A stretch of DNA of 31,617 nucleotides from Parachlorella kessleri. Its lineage: Eukaryota; Chlorophyta; Trebouxiophyceae; Chlorellales; Chlorellaceae. The position numbers were made by a program, and so were the translations under genes. A model generated the notes under the pieces. It did no database searches. It had not been told where the DNA came from and saw nothing but the letters and a program-made list of their open reading frames with translations. Below, piece by piece: positions 1-21,802 of this stretch (within the stretch, counting starts at the first letter, position 1; each line of letters begins with the position of its first letter). The stretch covers positions 1-31,617 of the forward strand of contig BBXU01000916.1 in NCBI GenBank assembly GCA_001598975.1. The letters run 5' to 3'.

Positions 1-159
1 CCCCACCACACACACACCACCCCCCGGGGCACTGGGCCCCTCCTTCCATGCTTTCGGGGGAGGGTGCGGCTAGGCGGGCAGCTGCAGAGCAGAACTGTGG
101 AGTGTGGTGAAGGGGCTGGAACAAGGCACGCCGTCCTCGTGGCTTTGTGTTGTGTGCAG

Positions 160-1954
160 GAAGGGCAACGGTGCCGAGGGTGCCGGGGCTGGGTCGCTGC
201 TGCTGGTAGTCAGCGGCTCCTCCCACAACACCTTTGCAGGTGAGACAGGGGGAGAGCAGGATGCGCAGCAGGCAGGGATAGGTTGTTGTGGCAGTTTACA
301 GCCCTGTCTGGTTCTAGGGCGGGTCAAAGGGATGTTCAGTCGTCTGCTATGCTCGTCAGGCCAAGGCACGGTGTTCGTTTGACTTAACCACATTATACCA
401 AGGCCAGGGTCTCGTTGGTTTGCCAAGCCACGCCGGCAGGTTCCAGGTGGCAGCCCTGCCTTGCGGCTGCCTTGCCTGCTCGGACTTGGTCAGTAGGCCA
501 ACCCGGGCCTCTGCCCAATGGCCTGCCTGGTTGCCTGCCTGCTGCAGACCCGCTGGCGCTCTTCAGCGAGCGCCTGAGCTGGCTTGTGCGCAAGCTGCGG
601 ATGAAGCCACGCCTGGACCCGATCCTGGGTATCTACCTGATCAACGCAACCGTGCTCAACTTCCTCTCCACCCACCTGCCCCTCAAGCCGGAACAGCGGG
701 CAATGCAGGTTGGTTGCCAGGCCTCACCACCTGCGCGTGCCCCCTTTGAGCTTCTACACCCCCCCAACGGCATTGGCCTTACGCCCCTGCCTCGAGTCAA
801 GGCATTTTCCTTTGCTGCTTAGCATCCCGGCTATGTGAATGGCCGACAGGGTGCCCCCCGCCTGTTGGTATGCATGCTGAGCCTGGCGTTTTGCTATGGC
901 CCTTGCCTGCTTGTGACCGTGTGCTTGCTCGGCTTCTCTGCAGTCATGGCGACTTGGGGAGACCCATAGCGTGTTTGACCGGATCAGGGAGCGCACAGAG
1001 GCAAACAGGTAGGCCAGAGCGCCTGCGCACAGCCCCAGTTGCTGCTGCTGGGGCTGTCTTGCTGAGCTTGTTACAGGTCTGATTGTCATGCCACTGAAGC
1101 TAGCATCTGTAGGGATTACTAGTAGCTGTAGGGAGGGAGGATGTGGGAAATATGATCATCATCCCCTGATTGTGGTGGGGTTCCACCTTGACATAGAGGA
1201 CATTGCCCTCTTTACATACACGAAAATCATCAATTGACTTGTGGCGTTGTGGTTACTGTGGAGGGCATGTGTTGCCTGCAGGGTGACTCCTTCTGACCGC
1301 AACCCCATGACTGCTGCCTCTGATTTCGTTGTGGACCAAGCGCTGCGATCAAATAGTGCCGAGAACCGAGCAAGCCGAGCAGGAGCTAAAGGCAAGGCAT
1401 CCCAGGGTAGGCTGCCAAATCGGGGACCTCCTTATAAGATGATTTTATGCTGGTTGCTGTCAAGTGACTGGGACAGCCTACATGCTCAGTGTGCATCTCC
1501 TGGCCATATATTGCGGAGCCACATACTGCAGAGCCATGGGGCGCCTTCGGGGACCCCTGACTGATGTGTGCCTCACTTGCTGCCTCACTTGTGCTGCCCT
1601 TTTGTCTCGGCAGGCAATGGGGACGGGGAGAACGGAGGCCCAGAGGACTTCCTCACGGGGATAGAGGTGCTAGAGGCTGCCATGCCCAGCGCTGAGCCTG
1701 CTTCCGGGACCCACCCCCATGCACCCAGCCGGCCCATCTCGCCCGTGGCGGGGGAGGCTGGGGAGGAGCGGCAGGGTCCAGCTGCGGTTGCTGCGGCAGG
1801 TGGCGCAGTGAATGGGCTGGCCGTGGGGAGGGGCGCTGAGGTGCTGGCCGTGGTGGGGAAGTGGTACAGCCCGCGGGTTGAGGAGGGGGAGAAGGAGCAG
1901 TATGCGGCACTGCTGGGCAGCGAGCACATTTTCAAGTGTGAGGTGCACACCTGA
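160..1954 (+). CDS. PAF-acetylhydrolase-like phospholipase A2 (PLA2G7/PAFAH2 family), 3' part
   Basis: C-terminal part of a multi-exon gene whose 5' end lies left of the window. Exons fit at 160-239, 548-708, 944-1008, 1282-1406 and 1614-1954 (stop TGA 1952-1954), with GT-AG borders and matching phases. Joining the first two exons gives the motif GSSHNTFAD, which I align by memory with the catalytic-histidine motif (GSxHxNFAD-like) of plasma and type II PAF acetylhydrolases. About 40 residues later comes LNFLSTHLPL, which matches the end of that hydrolase fold. Such enzymes remove short or oxidised sn-2 acyl groups from phospholipids. The Ser and Asp of the triad would be upstream and cannot be seen. 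After the fold there is an unusually long tail of about 190 residues, rich in Ala, Gly and Pro, ending in a WYSPRV-containing segment that I do not recognise. Family call moderately sure; substrate unknown. Confidence 0.6.
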
Positions 1955-2200
1955 TGGGGTTGCACTTGGGCTGGGCTGTGGGCAATGCACTGACTGTGTG
2001 TGCAAATGGTCCAGGTCTGAGATGTTGCCGGCCTTGCCCAAATGTGTTCTGTTGTTCCTGCTTGTGTTGGCATGACAACGGTATTGCTTGCTATATCAGG
2101 TGTTATTACATATTACATCTGTATGATGGTGCTTAATACTCTGCTGCTCATGGCTTCATATTTTGTGCCGCATTTTCACTGTTGATAATCCGTCTGCTGC
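1955..2200. other. Convergent intergenic region between hydrolase and remodeler genes
   Basis: The + strand hydrolase gene and the - strand remodeler gene run towards each other, leaving only 246 bp between stop codons for both 3' UTRs. The stretch is AT-richer than the flanks. Two TGTAA motifs are present on the - strand; I saw none on the + strand. No ORF worth calling. Confidence 0.6.
2106..2117 (-). terminator. Twin TGTAA polyadenylation signals of the remodeler gene
   Basis: On the - strand TGTAA occurs twice (2113-2117 and 2106-2110), about 85-95 nt past the inferred stop codon at 2201-2203. TGTAA is the established near-upstream polyadenylation signal of green algae. The position independently supports ending the gene with the short last exon 2201-2229. 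Confidence 0.5.
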
Positions 2201-15228
<13,028 letters not shown>

Positions 15229-15626
15229 GCCTTCCAAGGCTCTGGGCAAGCGGGGAAGCTACAAGAAGTGCGGGCTTCAGGCAGCAGCGAGAGTCGCTTT
15301 CAAAAGCTCATCTCCCCTGCTATGCACAGATGGTGGAGCGTTGGGCTGTCACAGATGGTACAAGGAGGCCGATGTACAAGAGGAAGGGCTTCACGCGTGC
15401 TGGATTTCAAGTTTGAAGGGCTACATGGAGTCCCATGGGAACTGCCCAGCAGGCAAAGCAGGGAAAAATTGTGCTTGCCTGCAAGTGGGCACGACAGAAT
15501 TTTGCGCTACTGTATTATAAACGTCCCCTAAATAGGCAACAACTTAGAGACGCAGGCCTGCCTTTTGCTGTCGTGCTCTGTCATGTTGCACCTATCTTAT
15601 ATCTGAGGTTTGCTGCTTCGTTTGCA
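15229..15626. promoter_or_regulatory. Divergent promoter region, remodeler and surE
   Basis: 398 bp separate the remodeler ATG (- strand) from the surE ATG (+ strand), so both 5' UTRs and promoters must lie here. A TATA-like stretch, tattataaa at 15513-15521, lies about 105 bp before the surE start. Nothing else specific was seen. Confidence 0.4.
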
Positions 15627-18042
15627 ATGGAACGCCCACGCGTCTTGATCTCCAACGATGACGGCATTGGGGCGCCTGGACTCAGGGCTTTAGCTGCTGC
15701 ACTGCACAGTGCTGCTTTCTGCACTTTCAGCGTGTCGGGACCCTCGAGCGAAAGGTACAACCTTCACACCAGCACCTCCTAATTAAAAGGCAGGGCAGGA
15801 CACTGCAGGACACGTAACGACCTTGTGACCTGACCCCTGCAGGTCAGCCCAATCCCACTGCATCAGCTTAGGCAAGACCCTCCACGCGTTTGAAATAGAT
15901 ATCAAGGGCGCCGAGGAAGCTTGGGCGGTGGAGGGCACACCCGCAGGTGCAGGCAACTGCGGCATTGTTTTCTTGGCATTTGTGACCAAGCTCTGCGTCC
16001 AGTAAAGTATTAAGCTCACTCCAAGTCTTAGTCATCCTGTCTGCAGACTCCGTTATGATAGCTATATATGGCCCACTCCTCAAGGTAGGGCTTGATTTAC
16101 TGCCAAATTGAATGCTAGAGGAATAAGCGGACCCTGACACCCTCGCGCACGTGCTCACCAGTGCACTTTTGGCCCACAGAACCCCAAGTTTGATTTAGTT
16201 GTCAGCGGAATCAACCGGGGCGATAACTGTGGACTGCACGTGATCTATAGCGGCACTGTTGGAGCTGCGAGGGAGGCTGCTTGCAAGGTGCAGTGCGCCT
16301 TGGACACGTGGCAAATTGGTGTGGTTGAGGAGCATTGATGGCTTGCCCTATGTTAGTGTGCAACAGGTGCTATCATAATGCTCTGGTGATTCCTTGACGA
16401 TCACCCTTGATGGACTTGCCTCACAGGCTGGAAGCAGCTTCAAGGCCAATGGGGTTACGTTACCCCCTTCCCTTGCGTCTGCTGACTGCTGGCTCAGTCC
16501 TGCTGGGTGTAGGATATCCCAGCACTTGCACTTTCACTTGACAATCACAGCGCTCGCAGCGAGGAGCAGTATGCTTTGGCAGCTGAGTATAGTGTCGTCC
16601 TCATTAAGGTGGGTTAGGGGTTCCTGCCATCACAGACAGAACAAGGGGGTATGGCAGGCCCTCAAGTCCTCTTAACCAGCTGCTGGGTTATTGTAAGGGC
16701 CTGCTGTTTCAGAACTGCCTTGAAGAGCACCTTGCCATCCTCCATTGAGGGCAAGAGGCCGCCTAGCCACCCCCGCAGGCTCCAGCTCCAGCAGGGCACT
16801 TCTTCTGCCGTGCAGGCGGTGCTGGGCATTTTGCCGGGGGCCGTTCCCCGCCCGCTGCGCTCACTTGCCGGGTATGTGCTCAATGTGAACTTCCCCAACG
16901 TCACCAACCCTACAAATGGCAGCACGGGCGGCAGCGGCAGCGGGCTGGGCGGCGTGCGGGGCTTCTACCTGGCCCGGCAGGGCATGCACTGCGCCTTCCC
17001 AAAGTTCCTGGAGCTGGAGGCGGACCCTGAAGCGCTGAGGGAGCAAGGGCAGCAGCACCTCCACGTGGGCGGGGTCACACTGCGGGCCTTCAGGAACTCG
17101 GCCGGCTGGCTCCGGGGGTGCGTCAAGCCTGCCGTGCACGCTCAGCCTGCCAGGCGCAGTGGAGATGCACTGCAGGCGCCAGGGCTTGCATTGGGAGGTG
17201 TGGGAGGCGTATGGTTGCCTGCTGGGTTGCTGTCCGCTGTCCGGAGCATGGTGGCAGGTGTGGCTTTGGGTTCTGCCAGGCCTCCTCGAAGGCGGTGGGC
17301 TGGGCGCTTACGTGGGCTTTTCCCAACCTCTGCTTGCCTGCTGGCTGGCCTCCCCCAGTTCGGTCGGCGGAGGGAGGGCACACGTTTGGCTTGACGCTCC
17401 TTCAGCGTCTGCTTGAGAGTTGCTGCGCCTGTGCCGCTTTCAGGGATCCACGTGAAGGGACAGACTCTTGGGCGGTCAGCAACGGCTGGGTAGCTGTAAC
17501 ACCTGTCGGCCTCCACTCAGACGTCCCGGTCTCTGAGGTGAGGCGACAATCACAACCCCAAGTTGCACTTATCTCCATCTGCTAGTTGGTTCCCGGAGGA
17601 GACTTGCGTGGTGTGTACCACAGAGCCACCAACTAGTTGGCATTGCTGGGCAAGCTTCTCAATCATTTGCTCTGATATACCTCGTACCACTACAACTCCT
17701 TGCAACAAGTTGGGTGTACTCTTGCCGCCACCTTGCCCCCATAAGGTGGTCCTGGGTCACCTGTGCCAGGTGAGTGCCCTAGTGTTATTAGCGAGGGTGG
17801 CAGGTAGTGCGAAGAGAGACTGAGAGGCAAAATGTATTGGCAGGGCTGGATGCAGAAATGCTCCTAATCTTGCCTCAGTTCTGATCTAGTAGTTCTCTGC
17901 TATGCAGGAGACTGCACTGTCGAAAACCAGCCCGGCCTTGCTGAAGGCAGTAGCAATGCTGATCACAGCGGCAGCCAAGGAGGTTGGCGGGGAGGTTGGT
18001 GGCATCCCAAAAAACCTTGACCCCACGGCAGGTCAAACATAG
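15627..18042 (+). CDS. surE: SurE-family 5'/3'-nucleotidase (survival protein SurE-like)
   Basis: Complete seven-exon gene, 333 residues: 15627-15754, 15843-15981, 16180-16287, 16513-16608, 16816-17117, 17444-17537, 17908-18042 (stop TAG). All phases agree. SurE proteins are metal-dependent phosphatases of nucleoside monophosphates. Visible: [17 protein letters not shown] (metal-binding NDD), [13 protein letters not shown] (active-site Ser loop), VSGINRGDN (metal-binding Asn) and [40 protein letters not shown], then the C-terminal NGWVAVTP strand. After GTPA three extra residues precede CGIVFLAF, where bacterial and plant proteins have GTPADC. The end of exon 2 (before GTGACC) is the least certain border. 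A Gly/Ser spacer follows VNFPNV. No targeting peptide precedes the NDDG strand, so cytosolic action is likely. Confidence 0.9.
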
Positions 18043-19424
18043 TCCAGAACCTGCTAGGTGGGCTGTTAAGCGCCATCACAGTAGCCACATTCTCAGGATG
18101 GGTGCCGAGGCTCTCTTTGCTTTGCCAGGGCTCGTGGCTCCCGACAGGTTGACAGGTGCATGTTGTACTGGCAGGCTGCTTTGTACGGGGGCCTTCTGCA
18201 GTGTTTAGCGAGGCAGGGAATTTTCCAGTCCTTGCTGATGCTTAGTCCTGTCGTGTTCAGCTTGTCCACCTAACTCCTGAGGCGTTATCCAGACCCCTAA
18301 GCACCCCGCACGACAGGCAAGTATTGAGGTGCACTTGTTTCCTCTGGTTTAATGAACCGTCCACCAACCCTGGGCAAGGCCAGCTGTGGCACCAGCGGCT
18401 TCTAGTTGGCATAAACAGCTGATAGCAACGCGCCTCTCAACGGCGGTGATCACAAGTGAAGAGACGCGGCGCACCCAACCCAGACCACGACCCAGCCTGT
18501 TGGGGGGCATGAAGAGGCTGAAGCTTAACCCTGCTTTGACGGTCGGACTGATGCGTCAAGTCCCCATGATAGAGTCACCTTAGAGTGTGAGGCTGTGACT
18601 TTTGAACGCTGAATTCCCTTGTGCTTCCCGGCACTTTGCGTCGGACATGCTTTCCCGGCACTTTGCGTGCACGTGCCTGGCATACGCCCACCTTCGGAGG
18701 GAGGCGAAGCTCGAGCAAGTCGGATTAGCGATGAGCTGTCAGACTTACAGAACCGCGAAAAGATAAGGTACACGGTGACGGCTCCAAAAATGGACCATTC
18801 TGGTCTGGCCTACAGTACCGACCATGGTACTGGCATGCACCGCAAGAGAACACGGTATGGTAACGGCGGGAGACTTTGATTAGCAGAGCGCATGTCCGCC
18901 ACCCGTGCACCTAGGCGCACAGAATACTGGAAGCGTTTCATTGGGTCCAGAGACGCGCCTAGGCATCAGAAGGGCTTACATATAAGGTAAGCGGTCGCCG
19001 TTCCTGCTGTACTAAACCGGGTCGAGGCACGGGCGTAGGAATGCCAGTGAGGCTGCCCTGCTTAGAAAGTAAGCAACCTGGTACGAGTGCCGTTGCGCCG
19101 AGCAGCAGGGAGGTGCGATTTCGCAGCGCGCCCAGTCGCGACTAGCCGTGCAGGCACGTGTACTAAAACCCAGGCCTGGTGCCCTGCACTGCAGGAAAAC
19201 AGCCCAAGATAAACTGCAGAACAGAAGGACGCAAAGTGACCAGCTGGAACAGGTGAGCTTGCCGGCACTGGTAAGTGGTTGTAGGACGCACCTCTTACAT
19301 TGAAGCGTGCTGCAGCGTCATTCAACCGACGCGCGAGTAAGAGCGGTACTCGCTCAGCGTGGGCGACGCGTATTTTGATCGAGCTGCACGGTCCCTGACA
19401 GCCGCTGCGCGTGCGTCCTGCAGA
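18043..19424. other. Gene-free stretch between surE and the 196-residue gene
   Basis: About 1.4 kb holding the surE 3' region and probably the promoter and 5' UTR of the next gene. ORFs are short, have no recognisable domains and are not linked by convincing splice sites. A short direct repeat lies at 18625-18668. No TGTAA signal was found on the + strand just after surE. Confidence 0.5.
18625..18668. repeat. Short direct repeat, 17 bp unit, 27 bp period
   Basis: ttcccggcactttgcgt occurs at 18625-18641 and again at 18652-18668. It lies about 750 bp before the start of the 196-residue gene and could be a duplicated regulatory site or chance. Confidence 0.6.
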
Positions 19425-20015
19425 ATGGAAGCTTCTCTTCTCATCTTACGCGAAGCTGCACAGGCCAACCCAATCAGCCTGGGCCGCCCACCCAAAAGGG
19501 TGGCTATCGCGGGCCGCACCTTCAGCTGTGACTCTCACAGCAGCCTGTCGCAAGGCAGCCCCTACCCAGGCGCACTATCAGTGGACGAGCCCCTTGGCAG
19601 CCTTCCCTGGAGCGCCTGCCAGCAGTCTGAGCAAGCGGGCGCAGGCTCTCAGTTAGCCCAGGCCCTGGCGAGCCACCTGGCAAGCAGCTCAGGGCTGCTG
19701 GGGCAGCTGCAGGCAGCCCTGCGTGGCGAGGAGGAGCAGCCCCGCCGCCTGCGTGCACCTGCCAGCCCCGCTACCCCACCCAACGGGTGGACCCTGGAGG
19801 AGCAAGGCCACGCTGGCCAGAAGCGCAAGAGGGGAGATGAGGGCGCGCCGCGCCAGTTTACCCAGGAGGTGGCAACTGCCTTCCAGCTTTACACCGCGCT
19901 GTACGTGATGAAGCGGCTGGGCCAAGGCGCCGGCAACCTCCCCGCCTGCCTGCCCACACCCATCCTGGCAGTGCTGGTTGGTCACCTGGCGAGGACAGCT
20001 GGCCTGCTGGAGTGA
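19425..20015 (+). CDS. Hypothetical protein, 196 residues, nuclear-localisation-like motif
   Basis: Single open frame from ATG 19425 (A at -3, G at +4) to TGA 20013-20015. The frame stays open back to about 19359 without another ATG, so an upstream exon is possible. Not recognised. The N-terminus MEASLLILREAAQANP is helical; a leucine- and alanine-rich helix (residues about 70-95) follows; then a Pro-rich linker, a basic GQKRKRGDE stretch that could be a nuclear localisation signal, and a helical, hydrophobic C-terminus (FQLYTALYVMKRL; ILAVLVGHLARTAGLLE). Composition is GC-rich and codon-like, unlike the flanking sequence. It may be a lineage-specific regulatory or scaffold protein. It is the only gene here without visible introns. 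Confidence 0.6.
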   Translation: MEASLLILREAAQANPISLGRPPKRVAIAGRTFSCDSHSSLSQGSPYPGALSVDEPLGSLPWSACQQSEQAGAGSQLAQALASHLASSSGLLGQLQAALRGEEEQPRRLRAPASPATPPNGWTLEEQGHAGQKRKRGDEGAPRQFTQEVATAFQLYTALYVMKRLGQGAGNLPACLPTPILAVLVGHLARTAGLLE

Positions 20016-21774
20016 TGTGCCAGCAGCACCCAAAACCAAAAGTGAGTGGCGCATGTATGCAAACTGCGGCGGGCAGCCTCACCAAGGCCTGCAGCAGGCA
20101 TAGCAAGCAGTGCGTGTGGCATGAGGACCCTTCACATAGCAACAAACAACGAGCATGACATACTACGTTCAAGCGTATGCGCACATCTTGTTGTGCAGGG
20201 GCCGATGGGTGTGCTTTTCAGTAGGTTGTCGTTGACAGCTTGCCAAACTGATTGTGCCTCTCTGCGTTGCAGGTAGTCTAAGTAGCGCATGAGACTGAGC
20301 AAGCGACATACCGCTCGCTGATCAGAGCTACGATATCGTCGGGAGTAGAACCCTTTTGACTTAAAGGTATGGACTGCGTAGTTTGCCTTGTGTTTACCCC
20401 TGCAATAGAAGGCCATGGCTGCCCTTCGGTTACCCTTCCAATCCAAATACCCCCTCCTACCCTTCGCCTGTCGCGCACTGGAGCGTCAGCTGTCCAGGTT
20501 AATGTTCCGCCCTTGAAGATTTGTCGTACCCAGTTCACCGTTTGTACGCTTTGTGGGCGCCATCTATCACTTTACGGGTCTTGAATACTTACCCTCGCCC
20601 TGCCACACGATCTAGTGTAGTGGTTGTATTTCGTTTGTGGGCGACCGGCTAGTGATACCTCTGTGTCTATTGTGGAAGTACTGCTGTATGTGGCCGCACA
20701 GGAGCCGCAGCTACCAAGCTTACAATTCTTTTGATATGTTTGGGCGACCTTTGTACCTTGCGTCTAGTGTTACCTTGCATCTACCGCCATTCCAGAGCTG
20801 TGAGGCCGGCGTGCAACCCCGCTGCCTGGCTTCCAGTGGTGAACCAAACCTAAACATGAATAAAGCTAGTGCACTGGCAATTTTTTCCCCTTGTTGTCAG
20901 AACAGAGGCAGCCAAGCTTTGGGATTCCTGTGAGAGTGCAAGACCTGCCTTCATGCGTGCCTGAACATATGTGTATGGTGTCTACTGGTGTGATTGCTGG
21001 TAAGAGTGGCAGCGACCTGACTCCTGTAAGCCTTCTGTTACCCACCCGCCCAAGGCCGGACACATGCCGTTGCTCTGCACGCTCATCCAGCCTCATTGTC
21101 CCTTCGTTGACCAATCCAATAGTCGCTCTATGCAGCCCACACATGCCAGAAGAATCATGCGCTGGGCCGGCATAAAACACCAACCCAGCTAACGTAGTAC
21201 AGTCCACCACACCTCTCCTCTGTTCACAATGCCTGCCACCATAACCTTACTGGCTCAGAACTCAGGCAAGACTCAGGCTCATTCTGCATCCAGCCCTGCC
21301 CGTCCAGTCCAGCCCAGCTCTACTCCCTGTTTGCACCACCTGCCACCCATGCTAATAACCAATTAGACCAAATGCCTGCCTGAGGGAGCGGGCCCTGTAC
21401 ACCTGAGCTGCAAGCGCGTGTCAAATTCACCACATAAGCATAGCCGGCACAGGCCATATATTGGACGAGCCCTAACAGACTACAGCTGTCTAACTACGAC
21501 CTGCACTGCCTACCACCATCAGGCTTTCATCTGATTGGTTCTTGCTCCCAGCGGACCACTGACCCAAGTGGGCTGCCACACTGTCGATTGACCCCACCCC
21601 ATCTGCCATAGGCATGCACATGTGTCACATCGTGCGTGCCGCCCTGTGAACCTGAGGTGAGGAGGCCACCCCCAAATGCCACCCTAACTGCACCCCACCC
21701 ACCAGGCAAGCTCAGAGCACACCTTGCACCCAGCACAGCGTCCGTTCGCAGCTACCTATGGGCTACTACACTGC
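20016..21774. other. Gene-free stretch between the 196-residue gene and the helicase 3' end
   Basis: About 1.75 kb with lower GC content than its surroundings (most clearly 20140-20900). Short ORFs on both strands show no domains and no splice-linked continuation. It must hold the 3' UTR of the upstream gene. I see no repeat family or mobile element. Confidence 0.5.
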
Positions 21775-21779
21775 TTACA
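21775..21779 (-). terminator. TGTAA polyadenylation signal of the helicase gene
   Basis: TGTAA on the - strand, 23 nt past the helicase stop codon (21803-21805). This fits green-algal 3' end formation and implies a very short 3' UTR. If the last exon is instead spliced at TCTAG/GTAGGC, this site would be intronic. Confidence 0.4.
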
Positions 21780-21802
21780 CCACTCCCAAAACACCCCGCC
21801 GC

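Noticed and set aside
15627..18042. Bacterial origin or contamination, suggested by a surE gene
   Set aside because: The gene has six introns in consistent phases, and SurE homologs are normal in plants and algae.
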